Shown piece by piece: positions 8,978 through 16,805 of a stretch of 64,000 nt of DNA; the first letter of the stretch is position 1; every line of letters begins with the position of its first letter. The notes under the pieces are model-generated. The model saw nothing but the letters and a program-made list of their open reading frames with translations, was not told the DNA's origin and did not search any database. This DNA is from Clostridiales bacterium UBA1234 (GTDB taxonomy: Bacteria; Bacillota; Clostridia; TANB77; UBA1234): contig DBWQ01000006.1 in the NCBI GenBank assembly GCA_002308995.1, forward strand, positions 1 to 64,000, given 5' to 3'. The position numbers were made by a program, and so were the translations under genes.

Positions 8978-9970
8978 TTACATTTTTTGATATAAAGTAT
9001 CGTCTCCATTAGAATCTAAAACATTTAATACATTATCGTTAATGCTATACATGGTATCAAAAGAAATATCATCACCATCGTTTAGAATAGAGATATGCCC
9101 ATCTTGAGTTTGATAAGTAAAATGAGTGACACTATCTGCTACCTCATAAGTACCTGTGCCATCAGCATTGAAAGTATATACACAATCAAAACCAAACTCG
9201 TCATTTTTCCATGAGCCCTCAAGTAATGTATCAATGACAGGATTTGTCATTTCAAAGCTCGACTCATCTGTTGCATCTCCAAATGGATATTTTTTAGCGC
9301 CACCAATATACTGATTCATTATTTCTTCTAATGATTGATATTCTAGAACCTCTCCAGTTTCTGCATTGGTATATGTTGGTGTTTCATTTCCCTCTGTGTA
9401 TTCTTCTTGAATATATTCCATTTGTTGATAACTTTTTCCGTCAGATCCTATTTTACCAAATTCATAGTAGTGAAGTGCTGCACCGCCTGCGCCTTCCATT
9501 AAAATAATACCATTATCATAAACTGACATATTGCCTCTTTCCAAAGTGCTTTGGAATGCAATAGCAACTGGCTCTTTAGTTTCATTATCATAAGCATAGA
9601 TGGCACCTAAACCATTATTTGCACCTACCAATAATTCATCTGTGCCATTTTGATCGATATCATCATAAGCATACAATAATTCTACGCCATTTTCAGCATA
9701 ACGTTTGATATGCATAATTAATGTATCACTTAAAATTTCTGGTATTTTAGAATCTGCGTCCACATCCTCTAAGTCATAAGCTTCAATAGCCTTTTGGTAG
9801 TCCTCCACTAAACCAATGTATTTTTCTTGGTAAGATGGTTCTTGTGGCTCTGTGCTTTCTTCTACAGGCGGAGTAATTTCTCCACCATTTGGGGTTACCT
9901 CTTTTTTATCACATGCTACTAAACTAAACATTGCTAAAACTGCTAATGTTCCCAATAATAATCTTTTCAT
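8978..9970 (-). CDS. Lipoprotein of unknown function
   Basis: I choose ATG 9970. The in-frame GTG at 9976 is only 3 nt from the GGAG ribosome site, while 9970 is 9 nt from it. The protein of about 330 residues starts MKRLLLGTLAVLAMF with lipobox SLVAC, followed by an acidic Pro/Glu linker. The core has a pattern of short beta strands around YAYDDIDQNGTDELLVGANN, which resembles EF-hand- or integrin-like calcium loops (DxDxNGxxEL), and a C-terminal lipocalin-like segment (FNADGTGTYEV). It is probably an extracellular sensor or accessory lipoprotein, but the role is unknown. A promoter precedes it. Confidence 0.75.
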   Translation of the reverse strand: MKRLLLGTLAVLAMFSLVACDKKEVTPNGGEITPPVEESTEPQEPSYQEKYIGLVEDYQKAIEAYDLEDVDADSKIPEILSDTLIMHIKRYAENGVELLYAYDDIDQNGTDELLVGANNGLGAIYAYDNETKEPVAIAFQSTLERGNMSVYDNGIILMEGAGGAALHYYEFGKIGSDGKSYQQMEYIQEEYTEGNETPTYTNAETGEVLEYQSLEEIMNQYIGGAKKYPFGDATDESSFEMTNPVIDTLLEGSWKNDEFGFDCVYTFNADGTGTYEVADSVTHFTYQTQDGHISILNDGDDISFDTMYSINDNVLNVLDSNGDDTLYQKM

Positions 9971-10007
9971 TTTCACTCTCTCCTTTTTATTTTAACGCCT
10001 ATTATCA

Positions 10008-10036
10008 ATTTTACCTCACTACCTTTATAAATGCAA
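10008..10036 (-). promoter_or_regulatory. Sigma-A type promoter of the lipoprotein gene at 8978
   Basis: Minus-strand TTGCAT (10031-10036), a 17-bp spacer and TAAAAT (10008-10013). Confidence 0.5.
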
Positions 10037-10064
10037 GTTAAACTAAGGAGTAAGTTGACATGAA

Positions 10065-10101
10065 AAAAGGGCATATTAGCAAAACTGCTAAATGCCCTTT
10101 T
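10065..10101 (-). terminator. Terminator overlapping the end of the 73-residue gene
   Basis: AAAAGGGCAT-TTAGCA pairs with TGCTAAATGCCCTTTT, about 16 bp with one bulge. On the minus strand TTTTTTCATG follows. The TAG stop of the small gene lies inside the stem. Confidence 0.85.
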
Positions 10102-10309
10102 CGTTTGTCGATAGAAGTTCTAACGGCTTCGTTGTGGTTCTTTCTTCTTTGCCACACCTTTGGCACGTCCGCTTCCATCCACTGTGTTTGGTATACATAT
10201 ACCGATTGCCACTTTGGCTTTTGGTCACTTCCTCGGTGTAATACACATATTCTTGCCACTTACCAAGATGTCCTTCCCTTTGGCAGATTTCTGCCACGCT
10301 TTGCTTCAT
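10088..10309 (-). CDS. Small putative zinc-binding protein (73 residues)
   Basis: The start ATG follows GAGGTGAAAAC and the gene begins 9 nt after the stop of the 106-residue gene, so the two form an operon. The protein has C-x3-GH near residue 9 and C-x2-C near 49-52 (CQRCGKEE). These could form a C-H-C-C zinc site. It is rich in Lys, Arg and Thr and has no membrane segment. The family is unknown. A real gene is supported by the ribosome site, by the position, and by the terminator that begins within its last codons. Confidence 0.6.
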   Translation of the reverse strand: MKQSVAEICQREGHLGKWQEYVYYTEEVTKSQSGNRYMYTKHSGWKRTCQRCGKEERTTTKPLELLSTNEKGI

Positions 10310-10318
10310 GTTTTCACC

Positions 10319-10639
10319 TCACTTAAGATATGCATGAATTGTGTAGTCAGCATCCTTATATGGTTTTAAAAATTCACTTTCATAATTATCTTCCGTGCAA
10401 GCAACTACTTTTAAATCATATTCTCCTACCATCATAAAGCCAAGTTCTTTCACTGCATAATCCACCAGTTTATCTGTCTTAAAAAGAACAGTATCAATCT
10501 GGTTTAATATTTCGTAATACTTGGCAGGGTTCTTCTCTTCGATAAGTTCTAAGCACTGAATAAAGCCTTTAAAAAAGCTGTCTCCCGCAGAAATCTGATG
10601 TTCTGTGCCATCTGGGGCAATCCACCCACGTGTAATCAT
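10319..10639 (-). CDS. Small cytosolic protein of unknown function (106 residues)
   Basis: The start ATG is preceded by AGGATAAACTT. The protein is soluble and mixed alpha/beta, with a GDSFFKGFIQCLELIEEKNP helix region and no recognised motif. It is the first gene of a two-gene unit with the 73-residue zinc-site protein. A TTGACA promoter lies about 40 nt upstream. I cannot assign a function. Confidence 0.6.
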   Translation of the reverse strand: MITRGWIAPDGTEHQISAGDSFFKGFIQCLELIEEKNPAKYYEILNQIDTVLFKTDKLVDYAVKELGFMMVGEYDLKVVACTEDNYESEFLKPYKDADYTIHAYLK

Positions 10640-10679
10640 AAGTTTATCCTACACTTTCTTGAAGATTAAAATTAAGCTG

Positions 10680-10709
10680 ATTTTACCATAATCACCTGAA
10701 TTTTGTCAA
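10680..10709 (-). promoter_or_regulatory. Sigma-A promoter of the 106/73-residue gene pair
   Basis: Minus-strand TTGACA (10704-10709), an 18-bp spacer and TAAAAT (10680-10685). Confidence 0.6.
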
Positions 10710-10735
10710 CTATAAGTCATTGACAAATACTAGCA

Positions 10736-10772
10736 AAAACTCCTATGATTCATTTTGAATCATAGGAGTTTT
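10736..10772 (-). terminator. Intrinsic terminator after the 158-residue gene
   Basis: A perfect 17-bp stem (AAAACTCCTATGATTCA and its complement) with a TTT loop and a T-run at either end. Confidence 0.9.
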
Positions 10773-10781
10773 CTTGTAAGT

Positions 10782-11258
10782 TCACACTTCTTCCTGATAT
10801 GCTTCGATTGCCTTATTTAAGTCAATTGCATTCACATCACTAAAGGCTTTAAACTCTCTTTCCTCAAACTGCATCACAAAAAACTTCATGACGTTGACCG
10901 TATGACCGATGAGGAAGTACCGCTTTTTTCCATTCAGCATAAGAGTAAAAGCATACCGTCCACCGAGGTTACTCGACTGCAAAATATGATTTCCTTCTTG
11001 CCGAATTCCTTCTTTTTCTGCGTAGCACTTGATGATGTGATACAGTGCCGAAAGTTTGGAAGAGTACAACATATCCGCTTTCGTTACTTGATCTGCATAA
11101 AGCTCTAGGGCATGTTCACTCACACACTCATAGATGTCGGTGTAGTGTACAAGCCAATTTAAAAACTCTGGAGAAGTAACGATTCTTCTGTCCTCTTCGT
11201 CCTGCTGAATCAATTTTTCTAGCATTTTTTGAATGGCTTTTTTGGGTGTTTTAGACAT
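10782..11258 (-). CDS. Cytosolic protein of unknown function (158 residues)
   Basis: The start ATG follows GGAATAAGCA and comes 3 nt after the stop of the upstream membrane-protein gene, so the two are translationally close and co-transcribed. The protein is mostly helical (QKMLEKLIQQDEEDRR) with a central beta pair (GGRYAFTLMLNGKKRYFLIG). No family is recognised. The pairing with a two-helix membrane protein suggests a shared function, which is inference. Confidence 0.62.
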   Translation of the reverse strand: MSKTPKKAIQKMLEKLIQQDEEDRRIVTSPEFLNWLVHYTDIYECVSEHALELYADQVTKADMLYSSKLSALYHIIKCYAEKEGIRQEGNHILQSSNLGGRYAFTLMLNGKKRYFLIGHTVNVMKFFVMQFEEREFKAFSDVNAIDLNKAIEAYQEEV

Positions 11259-11261
11259 TGC

Positions 11262-11882
11262 TTATTCCTTTCCCCATTGATTGGCAAGTCTCAAGCTTTT
11301 TTGTATGGCTTGACGTCTTTTTTGTATGAAATATCCGATGATGGAAATGATACATGAAATGACAACTAAAATGCCTCCCAAAAGCAAAATAGAACACATC
11401 CATAACTCTACTCGAAACGAGTGAAGTTTTTTTACTATCATTTCCTCGTATTCCTCGGAAGAAAGCAAATTGGATTGTCTCTCTAAAGGCTTTTTGGCAT
11501 CTTCCCGATAAGAATACATAAGAGAAATCTCCCCTTTTTGCATTTCCACCACAGAATATCCGTCTTTGCTACTGAAAGAAACGCTTAAATCAGGATACTT
11601 CGCTTGGAGCCTTCCCATATCCCAACCGTTAGAAAGTGCCTGAACATCTTCTTCTAACGTTTGGCACTCTGCCACATACTTTTGATAGCCTTCTGCTCCC
11701 ATTTTCATGCGAGTTTCATAGCTTATGTTTCCAAGTTCATAAACCGCTATAGCCAAAACGATAGAGCCTATCAAACAAAATGCGCCTACCATCATCGCCA
11801 AATCAAGGCGAAATTTGTCAGTTTCTTCCCCCTTATTACCATTTGCCACACGCTCTGTAAAAAGCCAGCTAAAATACTTCAT
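11262..11882 (-). CDS. Two-helix membrane protein of unknown function
   Basis: I choose ATG 11882 (MKYFSWLFTERVANGN). GAGAGG lies 10 nt upstream of it, and the longer frame to 11996 would run through the promoter and the neighbour's terminator. The 206-residue protein has helices at about 32-52 and 162-187. Between them is an extracytoplasmic segment with a coiled-coil start (YQKYVAECQTLEEDVQAL). The C-terminus is basic and cytosolic. No family is recognised. Confidence 0.65.
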   Translation of the reverse strand: MKYFSWLFTERVANGNKGEETDKFRLDLAMMVGAFCLIGSIVLAIAVYELGNISYETRMKMGAEGYQKYVAECQTLEEDVQALSNGWDMGRLQAKYPDLSVSFSSKDGYSVVEMQKGEISLMYSYREDAKKPLERQSNLLSSEEYEEMIVKKLHSFRVELWMCSILLLGGILVVISCIISIIGYFIQKRRQAIQKSLRLANQWGKE

Positions 11883-11925
11883 TGGAAGATTTCCTCTCTT
11901 TCTAAAAATGGATGAATTTGCATGG

Positions 11926-11954
11926 ATTATATCATCTTGTACGATTTTCGTCAA
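11926..11954 (-). promoter_or_regulatory. Sigma-A promoter of the 206/158-residue gene pair
   Basis: Minus-strand TTGACG (11949-11954), a 17-bp spacer and perfect TATAAT (11926-11931). The leader is about 40 nt, which supports the start at 11882. Confidence 0.7.
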
Positions 11955-11959
11955 GCTAA

Positions 11960-11994
11960 GCAAAAAGAGCGACTTTGATAGTCGCTCTTTTTGC
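11960..11994 (-). terminator. Intrinsic terminator after the flotillin gene
   Basis: GCAAAAAGAGCGAC/GTCGCTCTTTTTGC is a 14-bp stem with a 7-nt loop, 5 bp past the stop. Confidence 0.88.
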
Positions 11995-11999
11995 ATGGG

Positions 12000-13559
12000 T
12001 TACTCGTTATCCTGCTTAGCATCGGATTCGGTGATAGCCTGAAGCTTCCCCGTGGTTTTGCCGGTTAAGTAACCCGCCAAAATCTGGGTAGCATCAAGCC
12101 CCGTGGATTCTTTGATGCCGTTCAGGACCTGGGTGATATTGGTAACCATTTCACCTACCAACTTGGTAGAATTCCCATCGCCGTACATGGTGATAGAATC
12201 TACATTGGCAAGAGGAGAAGCAACTTCCCTGGCAATCTGCGGGAGGGCGGAGAGCATCATCTCCAAAACGGCTGCTTCGCCATACTTCTGCATAGCGTCT
12301 GCTTTCTTGTCGATGGCTTCTGCTTCCGCAAGGCCTTTCTCACGAACGGCCTCTGCTTCTGCAATACCTCTGGCCTTAATGGCTTCTGCCTCAGCAAGGC
12401 CCTTTGCCTTAATGGCATCGGCTTCTTTCTGCTGACGTACCAGCTCCGCCTCCGCCTGAAGCTTCATAGCTTCTGCCTTCTTTTCTTCTTCGTAGCGCTT
12501 CGCATCTGCTTCGCGCTGACGACGAATGAGGTCGGCATCCGCTTCTTTTTCAGCCTTAAACCTAGCTGCTTCTGCCTCAGTCTCAACCTTGTACTTTTCG
12601 GCATCTGCCACTTTCTTGATGCTTGCTTCCAGTTTTCTCTCTTGCAAGGATACTTCTCGTTCAGCAAGGTCAGCTTCACGCTCACGCCGTGCAATATCGG
12701 CATTGACCGTTGCTACTTCTACTGTGCGTCTCTGTTCCTGCTCCTGAATGCCATAAGCAGCATCCGCTTCGGCACGCTTCACGTCAGCTTCACGCTTGAG
12801 TTCCGCTTTGCGGATATTGAGGTCGTTCTCCCTTTCCGCTATATTAGTCGCTGCCTCAATTTCCGCGCGCTTAGAATTTTCAAGCGCTGCCGCCTGAGCC
12901 TTCTTCACTTCCTGTTCAGATTCCGCTCTGGCAATGGCTGCCTGCTGCTTTACCTGAACTTCGTTTTCAGTACCCAAAGCTTCAATGACGCCACTGGCAT
13001 CCGTGAAGTTTTGTACGTTAAAGGTAAGAAGCTCAATGCCCATGCGTTTTAGATCCGGAATTGCGTTTTCACGCACTTTTTCCGCAAATGCCTTACGGTC
13101 ATTGACCATTTCCTTGATACCCATCTGGCCAATGATTTCACGGGCATTTCCTTCCAAAACCGGAGTGACCATCTGAATATAATACTTGTCATTCTGGTTT
13201 AAGAAGTTCTTCGCTGCTAAATCCATTAAGTCTACCTTTTCACCATCAATTTCAAAGGTGCCCTTGGCTACCTGCATGGTAACCACACCATCGATGGTGA
13301 CATTGATAAACTCTTTGGTGGGCACAGGCACCTGCGTTTTCACATCGACGGAAATAATCGAAAGACGAAGTTTATCGATTCTTTCCAAGAACGGAATCCG
13401 AATGCCTGCTTTGCCGATAAGCACCTTTCTGCGCTTGAAACCCGTAATGATATACGCGGTATCCGGCGGTGCTTTGACATAGCTCATGGAGATGAAGATG
13501 ACCAGGAAAATAACCAAAATTATCACTCCGATGAACCAGCCACTGGTAAGAAAATCCAT
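12000..13559 (-). CDS. floT: Flotillin-like SPFH-domain membrane scaffold protein
   Basis: The start is ATG 13559 (MDFLTSGWFIGV), directly behind AAGGAGGAGC. The longer frame to 13643 runs into the promoter. The 519-residue protein has an N-terminal membrane helix (about 6-26), an SPFH/PHB domain (about 30-190; PPDTAYIITGFKRRKVLIGK), then a very long coiled coil rich in Glu-Ala pairs (about 200-430; repeated AEAEAIK). The C-terminal oligomerisation part is short. This order and length match FloT/YuaG flotillins, which scaffold functional membrane microdomains. Its DNA has more G and C at third codon positions than its neighbours, which may mean transfer or stronger codon selection. It has its own promoter and terminator. 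No NfeD-type partner is adjacent. Confidence 0.92.
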   Translation of the reverse strand: MDFLTSGWFIGVIILVIFLVIFISMSYVKAPPDTAYIITGFKRRKVLIGKAGIRIPFLERIDKLRLSIISVDVKTQVPVPTKEFINVTIDGVVTMQVAKGTFEIDGEKVDLMDLAAKNFLNQNDKYYIQMVTPVLEGNAREIIGQMGIKEMVNDRKAFAEKVRENAIPDLKRMGIELLTFNVQNFTDASGVIEALGTENEVQVKQQAAIARAESEQEVKKAQAAALENSKRAEIEAATNIAERENDLNIRKAELKREADVKRAEADAAYGIQEQEQRRTVEVATVNADIARREREADLAEREVSLQERKLEASIKKVADAEKYKVETEAEAARFKAEKEADADLIRRQREADAKRYEEEKKAEAMKLQAEAELVRQQKEADAIKAKGLAEAEAIKARGIAEAEAVREKGLAEAEAIDKKADAMQKYGEAAVLEMMLSALPQIAREVASPLANVDSITMYGDGNSTKLVGEMVTNITQVLNGIKESTGLDATQILAGYLTGKTTGKLQAITESDAKQDNE

Positions 13560-13592
13560 AGTGCTCCTCCTTAGTGTAGAAGAAATAATATA

Positions 13593-13606
13593 CAAGTATC
13601 TACTTG
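13593..13606 (-). promoter_or_regulatory. Operator-like palindrome at the flotillin transcription start
   Basis: CAAGTA-TC-TACTTG is a perfect 6-bp dyad with a 2-bp centre. It lies about 9 bp downstream of the -10 box, roughly +2 to +15. The position is typical of a repressor operator. The regulator is unknown. Confidence 0.4.
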
Positions 13607-13614
13607 CGAGAGGT

Positions 13615-13643
13615 AATATATCATGGGAAAGTAATTTTGTCAA
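13615..13643 (-). promoter_or_regulatory. Sigma-A promoter of the flotillin gene
   Basis: Perfect minus-strand TTGACA (13638-13643), a 17-bp spacer and TATATT (13615-13620). Confidence 0.68.
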
Positions 13644-13698
13644 CCTATGACTTTAGGATGAGGTCTAAGTTTCTGATATATATATCAATATCTAAAGA

Positions 13699-13731
13699 CA
13701 AGAAGGAGACACCAAAAATTGGTATCTCCTT
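13699..13731 (-). terminator. Terminator after the cysteine-cluster protein gene
   Basis: AGAAGGAGA-ACCA pairs with TGGT-TCTCCTTCT. The one non-identical step is a U-G pair only in minus-strand RNA, which supports that orientation. The U-tract is weak. Confidence 0.65.
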
Positions 13732-13766
13732 CTCTATTCTCCGTAAGACACGTTCTCAGCAAGAAA

Positions 13767-14036
13767 TCAGCCGGGAGGCCTCGTGTAAACGTATTTCTTC
13801 TCTCCCGTGACTTTATCGACAACTTCCTTGATACTTGTTGAGTAGTAACCCTCCTTTTTCTTTGCCCGAAATCCATCCGAATCCACTACATCGTTAACGA
13901 ACCGAGCTTTGCTCGCTGCAGGGCAAACCTTGCAGTCGTTAAAGTGCGGACACCGATCTTTCCCCGGACAAAATTCTCGCTCTTGCTCTTCACCATGGAA
14001 TTTTCGCACAATACTCAGCGTGTCGTCATCTGGCAT
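13767..14036 (-). CDS. Small protein with a four-cysteine cluster (89 residues)
   Basis: I choose ATG 14036 (MPDDDTLSIVRKFHG), 8 nt from GGAGG. The in-frame ATG at 14057 lies upstream of that ribosome site. Residues about 23-40 hold C-x6-C-x5-C-x2-C (FCPGKDRC, DCKVC), a plausible zinc or iron-sulfur site. The C-terminal half is basic and soluble. The family is unknown. It is a single-gene unit between the flotillin gene and the metal ATPase gene, with its own promoter. Confidence 0.6.
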   Translation of the reverse strand: MPDDDTLSIVRKFHGEEQEREFCPGKDRCPHFNDCKVCPAASKARFVNDVVDSDGFRAKKKEGYYSTSIKEVVDKVTGEKKYVYTRPPG

Positions 14037-14083
14037 AATCATACCCTCCGTACTCATAAATAATAATCGATTGGCGGATTTTT

Positions 14084-14112
14084 ATTTTATCATATTCTTT
14101 TTCGATTGCCAA
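14084..14112 (-). promoter_or_regulatory. Sigma-A type promoter of the cysteine-cluster protein gene
   Basis: Minus-strand TTGGCA (14107-14112), a 17-bp spacer and TAAAAT (14084-14089). Confidence 0.55.
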
Positions 14113-14135
14113 TATGTTATCCAAAAATATGTGAA

Positions 14136-16010
14136 TTATCCCCGCAAAGTGCGCATGCTGTTGAGTACCGCAAGAACGGTGACACCTACATCGGCAAAAA
14201 CGGCAAGCCACATTGGGGCATAACCGATGGCAGCTAAGATAAGAACGACTACCTTTACAATAATAGCAAAGTAGATGTTTTCGATAGCAATTCTTTGCGT
14301 TTTCTTAGCGATTCTTCTGGCTGTGCTAATTTTAGAGATTTTATCCTCCATAAGTACCACATCTGCCGCCTCAATGGCTGCATCGGAACCCATGGCTCCC
14401 ATAGCAACGCCAACATCGGCTCTAGCAAGAACCGGTGCATCGTTGATGCCATCACCTACAAAAATGACTTTTCCCTTTTCGGTAGACTTTATAATATCTT
14501 CTAATTTCGTTACCTTATCTTGAGGAAGAAGCTCAGCGAAATAGCCATCTAAGCCCAATTCCTCCTTCACACCTTGGGCAATTTTTTCGGTATCACCTGT
14601 CAGCATGATGGTTTGAAGCTTATGTTTTTTGAAATCAGCAATTGCTTCTTTTGAATCCTCTTTGATTCTATCTGAGATAACGATATGTCCAATATATTCG
14701 TTTGCTTTTGCAACATGCACAATGGTGCCAACGTGATGACAGTCTTCGCATGAAACGCCAATGGAATCCATGAGCTTACTATTACCTACGTATACAAGCT
14801 CACCATTCACATTCGCTTTAATGCCAAGCCCAGCAATTTCTTCTATGTCAGAAATCATACAGTGATCTTCTTCTCCTTCTACCTTATGGTATGCTTCTTT
14901 TAAAGAAAGTGCAATCGGATGAGAAGAATAATACTCAGCATGTGATGCCAAATGCAAAAGTTCTTTTTCGTTAAACTCTTTTGGATGAATGGCAGTTACT
15001 TCAAATACACCTTCCGTTAAAGTTCCCGTCTTATCTAATACAATGGTAGATGCTTTAGCTAAATCCTCTAAGTGATTAGCACCTTTGATGATAATACCAC
15101 GCTTGGCAGCACCTCCAATACCACCAAAGTAAGCAAGTGGCACTGAAATAACAAGTGCACATGGACACGACACTACCAAGAAAGTAAGCGCACGTAAAAC
15201 CCAAGTGGCAAAGTCCTTCGTAATAATCGAAGGGACAAGAGCCACCAATACTGCTAGAGCTACCACAATCGGCGTATAGACTTTAGCAAATTTTGTGATA
15301 AACTTTGTGCTTTTGGATTTATTCTCCTCCGCATTCTCTACTAGTTCAATAATCTTCGATGCTGTGGATTCTTCAAAAGATTTCGTTACCTGCACCTTGA
15401 TATTGCCGCTTAAGTTAATACTACCAGAGATAACCATATCTTCTTCGTTAGCATAGCGTGGAACGCTTTCGCCAGTAATCGCTACGGTATTAAGACTTGT
15501 GGACCCTTCTAAAATAATGCCATCCATCGGCACTTTTTCACCAGGACGAATTTCAATGACATCTCCTACTTGAACCGTTTTTGGGTCAACTTTCTCAGTT
15601 TTTCCATCTTTGATAAGGTTTGCAAAATCAGGCCTCATCTCCATCAAACTTTCGATGGATTTTTCTCCATTTCCTTCTGCAATTTCTTCAAAGAGCTCTC
15701 CCACCTTAAAGAAAAGCATAACAAAAACAGCTTCGACAAATTTAGCTTCTGCCCCAGGAATAAACCCAATAACAAGGGCCCCAATCGTAGCAATACTCAT
15801 CAAGAACTCTTCACCAAAAAATTCTCTTTCCCTAAAGCCCTCGATAGCTTCCTTAAGGACATCAAACCCAGCAACAAGGTATGGTACTAAATAAATGAGA
15901 AGTTTTCCCCAAAGAGGAATGGCTAGCGTTTTATCAAGAAAAAATGCGATGATTAGCAAAATTCCTGATAAAATAAGTGTCAAAAGACTTTTTCTCACTT
16001 CTGTTTTCAA
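14136..16010 (-). CDS. Heavy-metal P1B-type ATPase (Zn/Cd/Pb efflux type)
   Basis: I choose the TTG at 16010. GGGGG sits 7 nt upstream of it, while the ATG at 16040 precedes that ribosome site. The 624-residue pump shows the CPC transmembrane motif (SCPCALVISVP, near 280), the phosphorylation site DKTGTLTEG (Asp near 324), an HP motif (YYSSHPIALS), GDGINDAP in the P-domain, and a C-terminal helix with DVGVTVLAVLNS. The CPC plus the final-helix Asp is the pattern of P1B-2 Zn2+/Cd2+/Pb2+ exporters such as ZntA and CadA. It lacks the usual N-terminal metal-binding domain. No ArsR/CzrA-type regulator is adjacent. It has its own promoter. Confidence 0.9.
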   Translation of the reverse strand: MKTEVRKSLLTLILSGILLIIAFFLDKTLAIPLWGKLLIYLVPYLVAGFDVLKEAIEGFREREFFGEEFLMSIATIGALVIGFIPGAEAKFVEAVFVMLFFKVGELFEEIAEGNGEKSIESLMEMRPDFANLIKDGKTEKVDPKTVQVGDVIEIRPGEKVPMDGIILEGSTSLNTVAITGESVPRYANEEDMVISGSINLSGNIKVQVTKSFEESTASKIIELVENAEENKSKSTKFITKFAKVYTPIVVALAVLVALVPSIITKDFATWVLRALTFLVVSCPCALVISVPLAYFGGIGGAAKRGIIIKGANHLEDLAKASTIVLDKTGTLTEGVFEVTAIHPKEFNEKELLHLASHAEYYSSHPIALSLKEAYHKVEGEEDHCMISDIEEIAGLGIKANVNGELVYVGNSKLMDSIGVSCEDCHHVGTIVHVAKANEYIGHIVISDRIKEDSKEAIADFKKHKLQTIMLTGDTEKIAQGVKEELGLDGYFAELLPQDKVTKLEDIIKSTEKGKVIFVGDGINDAPVLARADVGVAMGAMGSDAAIEAADVVLMEDKISKISTARRIAKKTQRIAIENIYFAIIVKVVVLILAAIGYAPMWLAVFADVGVTVLAVLNSMRTLRG

Positions 16011-16052
16011 GACTAAGCCCCCTTTTATAAAATGAATCAATTTTCAACTTTT

Positions 16053-16081
16053 ATTATAAAGAAAGATACAATAAAAAGCAA
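16053..16081 (-). promoter_or_regulatory. Sigma-A promoter of the metal ATPase gene
   Basis: Minus-strand TTGCTT (16076-16081), a 17-bp spacer and perfect TATAAT (16053-16058). It diverges from the plus-strand promoter at 16135. Confidence 0.62.
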
Positions 16082-16134
16082 GGAAGAAATAGAAATCCAT
16101 TAATTACCAGTTCTTTAAAAATCCCGATATTTTG

Positions 16135-16163
16135 TTGACTTTTTATGACTTCCGTGATAAAAT
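16135..16163 (+). promoter_or_regulatory. Sigma-A promoter of the GreA-C-terminal-like gene
   Basis: TTGACT (16135-16140), a 17-bp spacer and TAAAAT (16158-16163). The leader is about 58 nt. Confidence 0.6.
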
Positions 16164-16227
16164 GAGGACAGTTTATACCCTGTAAGCATCGCCGTCCACC
16201 TATAATTAGGAGAAAAGGAGTCTCACC

Positions 16228-16764
16228 ATGGCAAAGACAAAGAAGGTAAAAGTCCCCACAAGCCCCAATACCTCTACCGAAAAAAGTGTCAGTATTTCCA
16301 CAAGTTCAGAACTCGAAAAGCACATCAGAAGCCTCGAAGCCGATCGTAGAGCACTGATAGAGGAACGTGCAAGGCTTCAAAGCTCCGAAACTGACCCTAG
16401 CGAAAAACCCATGCAAGAGATTTATAATCTTTCCAATAGGATTATAGATCTAACTAAAGAGATTACCAAACTGCGGCACCCTAAAAAAGCAGATGATACA
16501 ACTTCCCATTCTTCCACAAGCAATCCCAATGTGGTTGGAATTGGGGATGTCATCAAAGTTCGACGTTATTTGGAAGAAGGCGAAGACGTGGTAACGATTA
16601 AACTCGTTTCTGTCTTACTGAGCAATACCAATGGCGTTGATGAAGTTTCTGTCGACGCCCCTTTGGGAAAAGCCGTTAATGGAAAAGAACTGAATAAGCC
16701 CTTTACTGTGGTGGTTTCAAGCTCCTATTCCTACCAAGCCGTCGTCGAAGCTATCACAAAATAA
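16228..16764 (+). CDS. GreA/GreB C-terminal-domain-like protein
   Basis: The start ATG follows AAAAGGAGTCTCACC. Of 178 residues, the first 30 are Ser/Thr-rich and basic, and about 30-90 form a helical, probably coiled-coil region (HIRSLEADRRALIEERARLQ). About 105-178 follow the GreA/GreB C-terminal pattern: VGIGDVIKVRRY, then DEVSVDAPLGKAVNGKELN. That FKBP-like domain docks on RNA polymerase near the secondary channel. The helical part is shorter than the GreA coiled coil, and I do not see its acidic tip. It may be a polymerase-binding regulator rather than a cleavage factor, which is inference. It has its own promoter and terminator. Confidence 0.7.
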   Translation: MAKTKKVKVPTSPNTSTEKSVSISTSSELEKHIRSLEADRRALIEERARLQSSETDPSEKPMQEIYNLSNRIIDLTKEITKLRHPKKADDTTSHSSTSNPNVVGIGDVIKVRRYLEEGEDVVTIKLVSVLLSNTNGVDEVSVDAPLGKAVNGKELNKPFTVVVSSSYSYQAVVEAITK

Positions 16765-16769
16765 ATGAA

Positions 16770-16805
16770 GCAAAAAATCTCGTTTTCAAAAACGAGATTT
16801 TTTGC
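16770..16805 (+). terminator. Intrinsic terminator after the GreA-C-terminal-like gene
   Basis: GCAAAAAATCTCGTTT/AAACGAGATTTTTTGC is a perfect 16-bp stem with a TCAA loop, 6 bp past the stop. Confidence 0.88.

Noticed and set aside
10060..10326. Plus-strand open frame of 88 codons
   Set aside because: It starts inside a terminator, has no ribosome site, and overlaps the well-supported minus-strand 73-codon gene.
12642..13052. Plus-strand open frames inside the flotillin gene
   Set aside because: They are shadows produced by the Glu-Ala repeat codons of flotillin on the other strand.
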